Assembly (NCBI GenBank): GCA_035559535.1
Contig: DATMBG010000010.1
Span: 1 to 64,000, forward strand
Direction: 5' to 3'
DNA: 64,000 nt
DNA from: Candidatus Limnocylindrales bacterium
Lineage (GTDB): Bacteria; Moduliflexota; Moduliflexia; Moduliflexales; JAUQPW01
Below are positions 17,556-26,854 of the stretch, one piece after another (positions within the stretch are counted from its first letter, which is position 1; each line of letters opens with the position of its first letter). Position numbers and translations under genes: made by a program. The notes below the pieces were generated by a model. It ran no database searches. It was not told where the DNA came from and saw nothing but the letters and a program-made list of their open reading frames with translations.

Positions 17556-18362
17556 ATGCGGTTACTAGAAACCCGAAAGCTTGCGAAATACTTCGGCGGT
17601 CTTAAAGCTATTGAAAATCTCGATTTTTATATCGATGAAGGGGAAATTGTAGGATTGATCGGCCCTAACGGGGCCGGGAAAACAACTTTTTTCAATTGTG
17701 TGACCGGCATGTACCCCCCCACCAAGGGAGAAATTGTTATCCATACCAAATATACCTCAGGTCCTATTCAGATTTATTCTTCTTCCTCTCGAAAGATCGT
17801 CAAACCTAACCAGATTACCAAATGGGGCCTTGCCCGGACTTTTCAGAATATTCGCCTCTTTGCCGATATGACGGCCCTGGAAAATGTAATGACCGGAGCC
17901 CATTGTCGACTGCATTCCGGAGTTTTGGGGTCTATTTTCAGAACCCCTAAGGTTCTAAAAGAAGAAAGGGACCTTGCCTCTAAGTCCATGGATTTACTTC
18001 ATTTTGTAGGACTTCGGGATAAAGCCTGGATGCTGGCCAAAAATCTCCCCTATGGAGACCAACGACGCCTGGAGATTGCCCGTGCCCTCAGTACCGATCC
18101 GCATCTCCTTTTACTCGATGAGCCAGCAGCCGGTATGAATCCCCAGGAAACCAAGGTGCTGATGTCCCTCATCGATAAGATTCGGGCTCGGGACATCACG
18201 GTTTTGCTCATCGAACACCATATGAAACTGGTCATGGGGATCTCGGATCGGATCGTTGTTCTGGATCACGGTGAAAAAATCTCAGAAGGGTCTCCTAAGG
18301 AGGTTCAGAAAGATCCCAAAGTCATTGAAGCTTATCTGGGAAAAGAGATTTCACACGGTTAA
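17556..18362 (+). CDS. livG: Branched-chain amino acid ABC transporter, ATPase LivG
   Basis: A 268-residue ABC ATPase. Walker A is GPNGAGKTT (about 36-44), the LARTFQNIRLF Q-loop is typical of LivG, the signature reads LPYGDQRRLEIARAL in place of the usual LSYGQQRRLE, and Walker B is LLLLDEPAAGMNP. A His switch is seen in LIEHHM. It hydrolyses ATP in a heterodimer with LivF. Between Walker A and the Q-loop is a slightly extended loop (YTSGPIQIYSSSSRKIVK), which accounts for the extra ~10 residues over the family norm. Confidence 0.95.
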   Translation: MRLLETRKLAKYFGGLKAIENLDFYIDEGEIVGLIGPNGAGKTTFFNCVTGMYPPTKGEIVIHTKYTSGPIQIYSSSSRKIVKPNQITKWGLARTFQNIRLFADMTALENVMTGAHCRLHSGVLGSIFRTPKVLKEERDLASKSMDLLHFVGLRDKAWMLAKNLPYGDQRRLEIARALSTDPHLLLLDEPAAGMNPQETKVLMSLIDKIRARDITVLLIEHHMKLVMGISDRIVVLDHGEKISEGSPKEVQKDPKVIEAYLGKEISHG

Positions 18363-18367
18363 TATCC

Positions 18368-19072
18368 ATGCTGCGATTACATAACGTACATACCTTCTAT
18401 GGCCATATCCATGCCCTTAAAGGGGTTTCCCTGGAGGTAAACCAGGGAGAAATTGTTTGTCTTATCGGCGGCAATGGAGCCGGAAAGTCTACCACCCTCA
18501 TGTCTATCTGCGGTATTAATAAGATTCGCCAGGGAATAATCGAATTTAATGGAGAACCCATCATGAATAAACCGCCGGATCAGATTGTGGCCATGGGAAT
18601 CTCTCAAGTTCCCGAAGGTCGTAGAATTTTCCCCCGCCTTACCGTCCTGGAAAACTTAGAAATGGGGGCTTTTCTGCGACGGGATAAAACAAAGATTCGA
18701 GAAGATCTAGACCATGTTTTCTCTTTATTCCCTATTTTAAGGGAGCGACAAAAGCAGGCCGGGGGAACCCTCAGTGGGGGAGAACAACAAATGTTGGCCA
18801 TAGCCAGAGCCCTCATGGCCAGACCGAAGCTTCTGTTGTTAGATGAACCTTCCCTGGGATTAGCCCCCATGATTGTAGAGCAGATTTTTAAAATTATCAA
18901 GGAAATCAACGAAGAAGGAACGACTATATTTCTGGTCGAACAAAATGCCCATATGGCCTTAAACTTAGCCCAAAAAGGCTATGTCATGGAAACCGGTCAA
19001 ATCGTCATGCAGGATGATGCGAAAGCCCTTCTAAGAGATAAACGGGTACGGGAGGCATATCTGGGAGAGTAA
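18368..19072 (+). CDS. livF: Branched-chain amino acid ABC transporter, ATPase LivF
   Basis: A 234-residue ABC ATPase and last gene of the operon, five bases after livG. Walker A GGNGAGKSTT, Q-loop ISQVPEGRRIFPRLTVLENL, signature LSGGEQQMLAIARAL, Walker B LLLLDEPSLGLAP and LVEQNAHMAL are all intact. Length and sequence match LivF closely. No T-rich terminator follows; a CCTGCC-type hairpin lies about 60 bases downstream. Confidence 0.96.
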   Translation: MLRLHNVHTFYGHIHALKGVSLEVNQGEIVCLIGGNGAGKSTTLMSICGINKIRQGIIEFNGEPIMNKPPDQIVAMGISQVPEGRRIFPRLTVLENLEMGAFLRRDKTKIREDLDHVFSLFPILRERQKQAGGTLSGGEQQMLAIARALMARPKLLLLDEPSLGLAPMIVEQIFKIIKEINEEGTTIFLVEQNAHMALNLAQKGYVMETGQIVMQDDAKALLRDKRVREAYLGE

Positions 19073-19127
19073 TAAAACTAGAAAAAGGGAAAGCCTGGAA
19101 TCCAGCCCATTCACAGGCTTGAATCGC

Positions 19128-19145
19128 CCCTGCCGACCGGCAGGG
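19128..19145. repeat. Short CCCTGCC-GGCAGGG hairpin repeat, copy 2
   Basis: A perfect 7-bp inverted repeat (CCCTGCC GACC GGCAGGG) between livF and the convergent ridA-like gene. It belongs to the same family as 3425-3440. Confidence 0.6.
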
Positions 19146-19267
19146 AAAGAGCATGCACCGTTAAGAAGCATCAAACACTAAACTTATTTCAACCTACCAA
19201 CCCTGCAGACCGGATGCCTCTTCATCGATCTGGCACGTTCTACCCCCTTGATTTACTTTGGCCACCC

Positions 19268-19771
19268 TTACGGCTTGACCGCGATCATCTGTAACTCGAT
19301 CCGTGCGCCGTCGTTCAGTGCAGCAACCTGTACGGTGGCCCTGGCCGGTGGATCATGGGGAAAAAACTCGCGGTATACTTGGTTGAATTTTGCAAAATCC
19401 TCGAAACTTGTAATGTAAGCCGTCACCGATACTACGTCTTTGAAATCCATCCCCGCAGCCTTCAGGACTTCCCCTATATTGGTGAGCGCCTGGCGCGTCT
19501 CGGCTTCGATACCACCAGATACCAGCCTGGCGGTGACCGGATCGCGGCCCAGGTGACCGGACACATACAGAGTGTTACCAACGAGGATACCCGGGCTGAA
19601 GGGAAGCCCTGTCTTCGGTGACTTCTCGGGACGAATCACGATACGCCGATCCCCTGATTGTTGGGCAGGTACTACACTTTGCAATACTACAGTCATCAGG
19701 ATTCCGAGGATCAGACCAGCAAAGCCGGCCAGTAAGGTAACAACACGAACCCGACTATTTGATATCATCAT
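19268..19771 (-). CDS. Exported RidA/YjgF-family protein
   Basis: A 167-residue protein with a signal peptide (about 8-34, VVTLLAGFAGLILGILMTVV) followed by a RidA domain: SPGILVGNTLYVSGHLGRDP, ETRQALTNIGEVLKAAGM, VSVTAYITSFEDFAKFNQVY and the C-terminal PPARATVQVAALNDGARIE with the Arg that binds the substrate carboxylate in RidA. The ATG at 19771 follows AAAGGAGGAGT, so the longer frame to 19858 is not used. Typical RidA proteins are cytoplasmic imine deaminases. Here the signal points to the periplasm, and the real substrate is unclear. Confidence 0.88.
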   Translation of the reverse strand: MMISNSRVRVVTLLAGFAGLILGILMTVVLQSVVPAQQSGDRRIVIRPEKSPKTGLPFSPGILVGNTLYVSGHLGRDPVTARLVSGGIEAETRQALTNIGEVLKAAGMDFKDVVSVTAYITSFEDFAKFNQVYREFFPHDPPARATVQVAALNDGARIELQMIAVKP

Positions 19772-19854
19772 ACTCCTCCTTTTATGAAATCTAAGTCCGA
19801 ACGATCTTAGGGTCCTCCTTACTCCCCTTTCTCTCATTTTTCTCTCATTCTTTA

Positions 19855-20505
19855 TCAAATCTCCGGTTTTCTGAATAACTCTCTAAAACCGGCCAGAGGA
19901 GTTTTATCTCCTCTAATTTTGATTTTACCCAACATAAAAGCAACCCTTCCGTCCATTTTACCGGTGGCTATCTTCATATAATCCTTGGCTTTAACCGAGA
20001 CTTTCGTAGGAGCAGTTGGATCGATCCCTTCCCTGACAATACATTTTTGATCGATCACCCGGACGGTCCATTCTCCGCCCTTATCGGTACTATCTCCAGA
20101 GATAGAATAGGCAATGGTAGCATCAAAGCCTTGAGCCTTTTCTGGAATAAAGCGCTCATGCATGGTTTCAAAAAGGTCCCGGCAAGTTATGGGCCGTGGC
20201 CGATCCTTTAAGGGAACATAACCTTTTTTCTCTTCTTTAACCGGTTCAGGTTGCGGCCTGGGTAGAGGGGATTGTTTGGGTAGAAAAGGCTGTTTAGAAG
20301 TTTCCTTTGGTTTCTCTGTCGATGGAGGTTGTTTGGGAACTGAGGGGGGAGGAACGGGTTTAGAGCCAGCAGTTTCTTTAGGCTTTTTTACAATAAATAC
20401 GCGAGTACATTTAGGACATTTTATTTTTTTCCCTTCATCTGGAATTTTAGCCTTTTCCATTTTGTACTTGGACTTACAACCTGGACATTGAATAATAATC
20501 TTCAC
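19855..20505 (-). CDS. MJ0042-type zinc-ribbon protein with SCP2 sterol-carrier domain
   Basis: A 216-residue two-domain protein. The N-terminus is a zinc ribbon (IIIQCPGCKSKYK ... KIKCPKCTRVF, two CxxC pairs) of the MJ0042 type. A Pro/Lys-rich linker (about 45-100) follows, then an SCP2-like domain (about 115-216) with CRDLFETMHERFIPEKAQGF, YSISGDSTDKGGEWTVRVID and the KIKIRGDKTPLAGF end typical of SCP2. SCP2 domains bind lipids or acyl chains. I prefer the GTG at 20505 because zinc-ribbon proteins of this class start right before IIIQCP; the frame opens at 20538. It could be a lipid-sensing or carrier protein. Confidence 0.8.
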   Translation of the reverse strand: MKIIIQCPGCKSKYKMEKAKIPDEGKKIKCPKCTRVFIVKKPKETAGSKPVPPPSVPKQPPSTEKPKETSKQPFLPKQSPLPRPQPEPVKEEKKGYVPLKDRPRPITCRDLFETMHERFIPEKAQGFDATIAYSISGDSTDKGGEWTVRVIDQKCIVREGIDPTAPTKVSVKAKDYMKIATGKMDGRVAFMLGKIKIRGDKTPLAGFRELFRKPEI

Positions 20506-20538
20506 AGCCGAATTCACCTGAGAACTCAAACGATGCAA

Positions 20539-20969
20539 AACGGATTGACTTCGGCAATCCTGCTTTGCAAAGTTTGAGTCGATTCTCTCCTTGCTAGGAC
20601 CCCCACCTCTGATCCTTTGGCTTTCAAGGATAGGTTTCCCAGAAGTATACCTAAACAGGCCTTTACTTTGACCCTTCTCCCATTTCTATAAAACCGGAGG
20701 AGAAGACAAAGATGGAGGTACCTCTCCAGAAGTTACTAAAAACCTACCCTGGAAAGTTGCTCTCTTGGGAGTCTTATCAATAGCAGAGTACTTCCTCGAT
20801 ATATAGGTCCTAACGTCTTTAGGACTGAATAACTATCTGCCTTTTAGGCAAAGTTAAAGGATCCATGATAGCTTGAATAATCCTAGTAAATTAGCTTTTC
20901 GCTGTCAAGTACTTTCACATATCAAATTTTTTATTTGACCGCCTTTATAACCTATGATACACAATTTTT
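20539..20969. other. Divergent intergenic region upstream of lpxB
   Basis: About 430 bases with no gene. It holds a candidate minus-strand promoter at 20880-20908. A TTGACC box at 20936 reads toward lpxB but lacks a good -10. Confidence 0.4.
20880..20908 (-). promoter_or_regulatory. Candidate sigma-70 promoter reading toward the zinc-ribbon/SCP2 gene
   Basis: On the minus strand TTGACA (20903-20908) is followed after 17 bases by TAGGAT (20880-20885), matching six and four positions. The implied leader is long (about 375 bases), which lowers confidence. Confidence 0.3.
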
Positions 20970-22112
20970 ATGATTTTGATGTCACCAAAGATCATGCTCA
21001 TTGCCGGGGAAGCTTCTGGGGACCTTCATGGAGCCTATTTGGTCAAATCTATCCGCAGCTCCTTGCCGGAAGGAAGATTTTACGGAATTGGTGGGATTCA
21101 CATGCAAAGAGAAGGAGTCACTCTGATCCAGGATATTTCCCGATTGGGAGTAACCGGAGCTTGGGAAGTTCTGGCAAAACTTAATACTATCCGAAAAGTA
21201 TATAGGCAGGTCCTTCATACCCTTAAAACCTCCAGACCGGATCTACTCATTTTGATCGATTATCCCGATTTTAACCTCAGAGTAGCTCGAAAAGCCAAAA
21301 AACTTAAAATCCCCATTGTTTATTATATAAGTCCTCAAGTATGGGCCTGGCGGCGAAATCGTATTTACCTTATTGCCAGGCTGGTTACGAAAATGATCGT
21401 TATCTTTCCCTTTGAGCAAGAGCTATACCAACAGGTAGGGGTTGATGTAACCTGGGTTGGGCATCCCCTGATAGATCGGGTTAAACCTGAACTTGATAAA
21501 ATCCAATTCTGCAGGGGATACGGACTGGATCCTTCCCGCCCCCTTATCGGACTACTCCCGGGAAGTCGAGAAAATGAAATCAGGCGACTCTATCCGGTTA
21601 TGCGATCGGCTGCAGATCTTATCTCTAAACAAATTCCCCAGACCCAATTTATCCTCCCCCTGGCCCCTTCCATCCAGGAAGCGCTTCTCTTAAAATTTCC
21701 AGGACAGACCCCTGTTCAAATCATAAAAAACAGAGGCTATGAAGCCATGAATGCTGCCGATTTATTAATAGTCGCTTCAGGTACCGTAACCATAGAAGCA
21801 GCCCTTTTAAAGGTTCCCATGATCATTACCTATAAAGTATCTCCGTTAACCTATGCACTGGGAAAAAGGCTCATTCGAGTCCCTTACATTGGAATGGTCA
21901 ACCTGGTTGCCGGAAAGCAACTGGCACCCGAACTGATCCAACAGGATGCAACTCCCGAACGAATCGCCCAGGAAGCCATCAAACTTCTCCAGGATCCAGC
22001 TAAACTGATGGCTATCCGAGAAGAATTGGCTAAAGTCAGGGAAAAACTGGGAGAACCCGGTGCCTCTGATCGGGCGGCTCAGGCTGTCATCGAAGTTCTG
22101 AAAAAGATATGA
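20970..22112 (+). CDS. lpxB: Lipid-A-disaccharide synthase
   Basis: A 380-residue glycosyltransferase (family GT19) that joins UDP-2,3-diacylglucosamine and lipid X to form the lipid A disaccharide on the inner face of the inner membrane. Hallmarks: LIAGEASGDLHGAYL near the N-terminus, YGIGGIHMQREG, the IDYPDFNLR block, PQVWAWRRNRI, WVGHPLIDR, LLPGSRENEI and ASGTVTIEAALLKVPMIITY. Several in-frame ATGs exist (20970, 20982), so the precise start is open. No other lpx gene is nearby. Its presence shows that the organism makes lipid A. Confidence 0.97.
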   Translation: MILMSPKIMLIAGEASGDLHGAYLVKSIRSSLPEGRFYGIGGIHMQREGVTLIQDISRLGVTGAWEVLAKLNTIRKVYRQVLHTLKTSRPDLLILIDYPDFNLRVARKAKKLKIPIVYYISPQVWAWRRNRIYLIARLVTKMIVIFPFEQELYQQVGVDVTWVGHPLIDRVKPELDKIQFCRGYGLDPSRPLIGLLPGSRENEIRRLYPVMRSAADLISKQIPQTQFILPLAPSIQEALLLKFPGQTPVQIIKNRGYEAMNAADLLIVASGTVTIEAALLKVPMIITYKVSPLTYALGKRLIRVPYIGMVNLVAGKQLAPELIQQDATPERIAQEAIKLLQDPAKLMAIREELAKVREKLGEPGASDRAAQAVIEVLKKI

Positions 22113-22274
22113 GGTGTGAGAGTATGGAAGTGTAGGGGTATGGAGGTATGGGGGTATGAGGTATGGAGGTGTGAGAGTATGGAAGTGTGGGAGTATGGGA
22201 GTATAGCCATTCCCCTACTCCCACACCCCCATACCTCCATACCTCATACCCCTATACTCCCATACTCTCATACG
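22111..22274. repeat. Heptamer-type GGTATGG/GGAGTAT repeat array forming a large palindrome
   Basis: About 165 bases built from variants of GTATGGA, GGGTATG and GTGTGAGAGTATGG. The first ~95 bases are the purine strand; the second ~65 are its complement (CCATACCTCCATACCTC and so on), with a centre near 22205 at CCATTCCC. It can fold into one long hairpin. It resembles short tandemly repeated sequences known from filamentous cyanobacteria. Confidence 0.8.
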
Positions 22275-22282
22275 GTGTTTCT

Positions 22283-23878
22283 ATGCCAGATCTGATTTTC
22301 AAATCAGCACTTTTCAGACCCTCCCTGGAGTATCCTGAGATACCTTATCACGAGATGCTGAGGGAGGCAGCTCAGAAGTATTCAAATAAACCCGCAATTA
22401 TCTTTAAAGATCTTTGCATTACCTTCCGAGAGTTAGATGCCCTGGTTAACAGTATGGCCAATGCCCTTTTGAGTCTAGGAGTCACCAAGGGAGATAAGGT
22501 TGCACTATTTATGATGAACCGACCCGAATGGGTGATTAGTTTTATTGCTGCGGCGAGGATCGGAGCCGTTGCAACACCTTTAAATCCCTCTTACAAGAAA
22601 ATGGAAGTGGCTTATCAGATCAATGATTCTGAGGCTAAGGTCTTAATTACCCAGGAGACTTTATATCCAGTGGTTCGGGAAGCACGACCCGATATGCCGG
22701 AACTTAAGACGGTGATTGTAGTAGGAGCCACGCCGGCAGAAGATACGCTTTCGTTCGATGACCTTATCCGTAAATCCTCTCCTAAACGTCCGCCTCCTGT
22801 GGATTTAGACCTGCGAGAGGATCTGGTCGCCCTTCCTTACTCCAGTGGAACAACGGGACTTCCTAAAGGAACCATGTTGACCCAGTCGAACCTGGTGACC
22901 AATCATATCCAGTTTATTTCCTCCTCACGAATGACCGATCGAGATACTCTGCTGATTTTCCTTCCCTTTTATCATATCTACGGGACTATGCTCATGGGGA
23001 GTTCCATCTATGCCGGGGCCACGCAGGTCCTCATGGAACGGTTTGATATGGTTGAATCTCTGACCTTAGTTGAAAAGTATCGGGTAACCATGCACTTTGC
23101 CGTACCGCCTATCTTGATTGCCATGGCCAATTATCCAGAGATTAAACAATACAATCTTTCCTCTCTCCGGTTTATTTTCACCGGAGCTGCTCCCCTGGCT
23201 CCCGAAGTAGGTAGAATTGTTAAAGAATTAACCGGAGTCCGGGTTCTTCAAGGTTATGGCCTGACCGAAGCCTCTCCACTAACCCATGCCAATCCGGTAG
23301 ATGGAGATTTTGCCAAATTGGAATCGGTCGGATTGGGTATATCGGATCAGGAGCATAAAATCGTGGATATAGAAACCGGTGAAAAGGAGTTAGGCCCGGA
23401 TGAAGTCGGTGAGTTGATTGTGCGAGGCCCCCATGTTATGAAAGGTTATTGGAAAAACCCAGAAGCGACCCGACAGGCTCTTCGAAACGGCTGGCTTTAC
23501 ACCGGTGATATTGCCAAAATTGATAAAGATGGATTTGTCTATATTGTAGATCGAAAAAAGGAAATGATCAAATACAAAGGATTCGGCATAGCCCCTGCCG
23601 AACTGGAAGCCATACTCTTTCAGCATCCTGCCGTGGCTGATTGCGCCGTTTTCTCGAAACCTGACCCGGAAGCCGGAGAGGTTCCTAAAGGGGTCGTGGT
23701 TCTTAGGAAAAGCTATCATACAACTGCCGAAGAGTTAATGAAATTCGTGGAAGAGCGGGTTGCCGGATATAAGAAAATCCGTGAAATTGAGTTCCTGGAG
23801 ACAATTCCCAAAACAGCTTCAGGCAAGATTTTGCGGAGGGTTTTAGTAGAACGGGAAAGGGAGAGGATGAAACCATAG
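22283..23878 (+). CDS. Long-chain-fatty-acid or aryl CoA ligase (AMP-forming)
   Basis: A 531-residue ANL-superfamily ligase that activates a carboxylic acid with ATP and CoA. Motifs are the P-loop YSSGTTGLPKGTM, YGLTEASPL, the YTGDIAKIDKDG hinge region, IVDRKKEMIKYKGF and the C-terminal catalytic lysine in KTASGKILRRVL. The ATG at 22283 starts the conserved sequence (MPDLIFKSALFRPSL). The open frame extends back to 22187 only because it runs through the palindromic repeat. The family includes fatty acyl-CoA synthetases and 4-coumarate-CoA ligases; the exact acid is undetermined. Confidence 0.93.
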   Translation: MPDLIFKSALFRPSLEYPEIPYHEMLREAAQKYSNKPAIIFKDLCITFRELDALVNSMANALLSLGVTKGDKVALFMMNRPEWVISFIAAARIGAVATPLNPSYKKMEVAYQINDSEAKVLITQETLYPVVREARPDMPELKTVIVVGATPAEDTLSFDDLIRKSSPKRPPPVDLDLREDLVALPYSSGTTGLPKGTMLTQSNLVTNHIQFISSSRMTDRDTLLIFLPFYHIYGTMLMGSSIYAGATQVLMERFDMVESLTLVEKYRVTMHFAVPPILIAMANYPEIKQYNLSSLRFIFTGAAPLAPEVGRIVKELTGVRVLQGYGLTEASPLTHANPVDGDFAKLESVGLGISDQEHKIVDIETGEKELGPDEVGELIVRGPHVMKGYWKNPEATRQALRNGWLYTGDIAKIDKDGFVYIVDRKKEMIKYKGFGIAPAELEAILFQHPAVADCAVFSKPDPEAGEVPKGVVVLRKSYHTTAEELMKFVEERVAGYKKIREIEFLETIPKTASGKILRRVLVERERERMKP

Positions 23879-24090
23879 AAAGTCAGAAGATAATGGCCTG
23901 ACACTTCTTCAATTTTCCTGGAATTTTCCTGGAGGGGGTTTATACTGGACGGTGAAATAAAAGGAGTAATTTCCTTATTTGTGAGCAGAAAGGTACTCCC
24001 CTCCAGGAGGGATGAAAAGAGCAGATTTATATCCAATGGACCGGTAGGGGTGTAAGGCCTTACGCCCGTACACTGGTCGGTTTCGGCAAA

Positions 24091-25317
24091 TCAGGGTTTG
24101 GTAACCAGATCCTCAATCCCCTCCGGTTCCGGTGGTTCCCGTCCTGGCTGTTTGGCCGGAAACAGGAATTTCAGAAGGGGTGGGGCTATAAAAGTTGTGA
24201 TCATAACCATCAAGGTAATGGCACTGAAGAGTCTTAGATTAAAGACCCCGCTGCTTAAACCCATCTGAGCAAAAATTAAACCCACCTCCCCCCGGGGGAT
24301 CATGCCTACACCGATAACACTCTTCTTACCGCGAAACCAAAATGGCGCGTACCCTGCCAGGAATTTGCCCGATATGGCGGCGATCACAAGAAGACTTCCA
24401 ATCAATAGAGTTTGTCGGTTAGCCGGATTTGCTGGATTCAAGACTCGTACATCAACCGCTGCACCGACTGAAATAAAAAAGAGCGGAACAAAGAAGTGCC
24501 CGAGATGGGCTATACCCACTTCAATTTCATGGGCTTGAGGGATTTTTACCAGTAAAAGCCCGGCAGTGAAGGCTCCCATAATCATGGCCGAGCCGGCCTG
24601 GTCGGCGAGCCATGCCAGGCTAAAGGCCAGTATAACTGCCGGTACCGTAAGAGTTCCTGATAGATCGATCTGACCGACCCAACGAAACAAAAGGGGAACA
24701 ATCAAACTTCCAAGCAGCAGGGTAATAATCAAAAAGCCAAAGGCGATCCCGGTTATTTTAATTACCTGGAAAATGGTTACTTCCTGGCCCTGGGTCAGCC
24801 CGGCCACTACCGTAAGAATTATTAATCCAATAATATCGTCGATAATTGCTGCTCCCAATACGATCTGGCTTTCTGGCTCCTGTAATCGACCCAGGTCGGA
24901 GAGTACGCGAGCGGTAATACCCACACTGGTAGCCGTCAGCGCGGCACCTGCTACTATCGCCACCAGATTGCTCAACCCCAGGAACCAACAGACCATATAC
25001 CCCAGTATAAACGGCAAAGCCACCCCAACAATGGCAACCACGGTCGAGGCACCTCCTACCTGCAACAGCTTCTTCAAGTCGGTTTCCAGGCCAATCTCAA
25101 AGAGGAGGATAATCACCCCTACTTCGGCAAGGAGATGGATGACCTCGATGTTGGGATCTACCAACCCCAAGACTGAAGGACCAAGGATCATCCCGGCTAT
25201 TAATTCTCCAAGGACTGCCGGTTGGCCGATCCGCTGGGCCAGAGCTCCGGCCAGTTTGGCCATTCCCAGCATAATAACCATCAGTCCCAAAAACTTTGGA
25301 ATATCTAAATGTTCCAT
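24091..25317 (-). CDS. CPA2-family cation:proton antiporter
   Basis: A 408-residue membrane protein with 11-13 hydrophobic segments, of the CPA2 (NapA/KefB-like) family. Signature stretches are QPAVLGELIAGMILGPSVLG, the core AAIIDDIIGLIIL with adjacent aspartates, typical of electrogenic Na+/H+ antiporters such as NapA, and IPRGEVGLIFAQMG. There is no C-terminal RCK domain, only a short Pro/Glu tail. It is the third gene after otsB and otsA on the same strand (33-base gap to otsA), so it probably belongs to a salt or osmotic stress operon. Confidence 0.92.
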   Translation of the reverse strand: MEHLDIPKFLGLMVIMLGMAKLAGALAQRIGQPAVLGELIAGMILGPSVLGLVDPNIEVIHLLAEVGVIILLFEIGLETDLKKLLQVGGASTVVAIVGVALPFILGYMVCWFLGLSNLVAIVAGAALTATSVGITARVLSDLGRLQEPESQIVLGAAIIDDIIGLIILTVVAGLTQGQEVTIFQVIKITGIAFGFLIITLLLGSLIVPLLFRWVGQIDLSGTLTVPAVILAFSLAWLADQAGSAMIMGAFTAGLLLVKIPQAHEIEVGIAHLGHFFVPLFFISVGAAVDVRVLNPANPANRQTLLIGSLLVIAAISGKFLAGYAPFWFRGKKSVIGVGMIPRGEVGLIFAQMGLSSGVFNLRLFSAITLMVMITTFIAPPLLKFLFPAKQPGREPPEPEGIEDLVTKP

Positions 25318-25350
25318 AAATTCTTATCAAAGCCCCATAAAACCATTTCC

Positions 25351-26853
25351 TTATTCGAGCTCAACCTGAGGTAAGTAGTCATCCAGAGGTACATAACCTT
25401 CTAAAGGAGGGAAATCATCCAAATGCTGGGCAATACTTGCTTGAAGAAACGAGTCTACCCACCAGAAAATATCCTGTTCTCGAATGGACCGACGCAGTTT
25501 CCGCATCCGAGATCGCCTCTCAGTCTGGCTCATGTTAACGGCCCGATAAATTGCTTCGGCTACACCTTCAATGTCATAGGGGTTCACCAAAAGGGCCCCC
25601 TTCTGTAACTGAACTGCTGCACCGGCAAATTCACTCAAAATCAACACATCATCTCCATATATACTACAAGCACAGTATTCCTTAGCTACCAGGTTCATTC
25701 CATCTTTCAAGGGAGTCACCAGGGCAATATCCGCAGCCCGGTAATAGGCAAGGAGTTCTGTACGTTCCAGGCTCCGAAAGATATAATGAATCGGTACCCA
25801 ACCGGGTTGGGTGAACTGTCCGTTGATCTCACTCACCAGACGTTCAATTTCTACTTTGAGATCTGAGTATTCGGGAATCTCTACACGGCTGGGTACCACT
25901 ATCTGGACCAGTGTAACCTTCCGATGCAAATCTGGAAAACGGATAAGGGCATTCCTGAAGGCTTTCAACCTTTCGGGAATCCCCTTGGTATAATCCAGAC
26001 GATCCACACCCAGGATGATACGGCAATTCAGGAGAGCCTCACGGAGACATCGGGCTCTCTCACAAACCTCCTGGGAGGCAGCCTGTTTGGCGAATGCACG
26101 ATAGTCGATACTAATGGGGAAACTACCTATCCTGACTTCTCGGTTCTTAATACGACCCGTGAGGATTTGCCCCTTGCCATATAGGGTAATGTCCCGGATC
26201 AGGATACGAAGACACTGCACAAAGTTGTGCCGATCCCTTAAGGTCTGAAATCCGAGGGTATCATACTCCAAAAGGGCATGCAAAACTTGAAATCGCCATG
26301 GAAGCTTGATGAAGATATCCAATGGAGGGAAGGGAATATGGAGAAAAAATCCTATCTTGGAGGTAACTCCCATGGCACGCAATTCCTTCGCTACGTTCAT
26401 CAGGTGATAGTCATGAACCCAGATAAAATCATTTTCCTTGATATTCTCAGCAATCACACGGGCGAATTTGTGATTAACTGATTGATAAACAAGCCAATAG
26501 GTCGGATCAAAATTGCAGCGAGATTGAAGGTCGTGAAAGAGAGGCCAGATAATTTCATTGGAAAATCCATGATAGAATTTGCTTTTTTCCTCAGCTGTCA
26601 GGGAGACCGGTCTAAGGGTATATCCTGATTTTTTAGTTGCATCGGCCAGAAGCTCTCCCAAATCTACATTTTCTTCTTCCACCATTCCAGACCAACCGAT
26701 CCATACTCCTCCACGATTTCGTAATATTGGAACCAGGGCAGTAACCAATCCACCAGAGCCAGGCTTGATACTCCATTGCCCATTTTCTCCTTGAGTCAAG
26801 ACAATGGGCAATCGGTTTGATACAATGATAAGGCGACTCCCTTGTGTTTTCAT
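25351..26853 (-). CDS. otsA: Trehalose-6-phosphate synthase
   Basis: A 500-residue GT20 glycosyltransferase that makes trehalose 6-phosphate from UDP-glucose (or another NDP-glucose) and glucose 6-phosphate. Clear motifs: [58 protein letters not shown] and [11 protein letters not shown]. Length is standard. AAGGAAAGTGAC precedes the ATG. The gene begins one base after otsB, which is upstream, so the two are translated as a unit. Trehalose serves as a compatible solute. Confidence 0.97.
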   Translation of the reverse strand: MKTQGSRLIIVSNRLPIVLTQGENGQWSIKPGSGGLVTALVPILRNRGGVWIGWSGMVEEENVDLGELLADATKKSGYTLRPVSLTAEEKSKFYHGFSNEIIWPLFHDLQSRCNFDPTYWLVYQSVNHKFARVIAENIKENDFIWVHDYHLMNVAKELRAMGVTSKIGFFLHIPFPPLDIFIKLPWRFQVLHALLEYDTLGFQTLRDRHNFVQCLRILIRDITLYGKGQILTGRIKNREVRIGSFPISIDYRAFAKQAASQEVCERARCLREALLNCRIILGVDRLDYTKGIPERLKAFRNALIRFPDLHRKVTLVQIVVPSRVEIPEYSDLKVEIERLVSEINGQFTQPGWVPIHYIFRSLERTELLAYYRAADIALVTPLKDGMNLVAKEYCACSIYGDDVLILSEFAGAAVQLQKGALLVNPYDIEGVAEAIYRAVNMSQTERRSRMRKLRRSIREQDIFWWVDSFLQASIAQHLDDFPPLEGYVPLDDYLPQVELE

Positions 26854-26854
26854 G

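Noticed and set aside
22187-22282. N-terminal extension of the acyl-CoA ligase through the repeat.
   Set aside because: The translation is repetitive (Pro/Tyr/Thr) and homology starts at the ATG at 22283.
24773-25369. A 198-residue plus-strand ORF opposite the antiporter gene.
   Set aside because: It is antisense to a clear CPA2 antiporter; the composition is that of a shadow frame.
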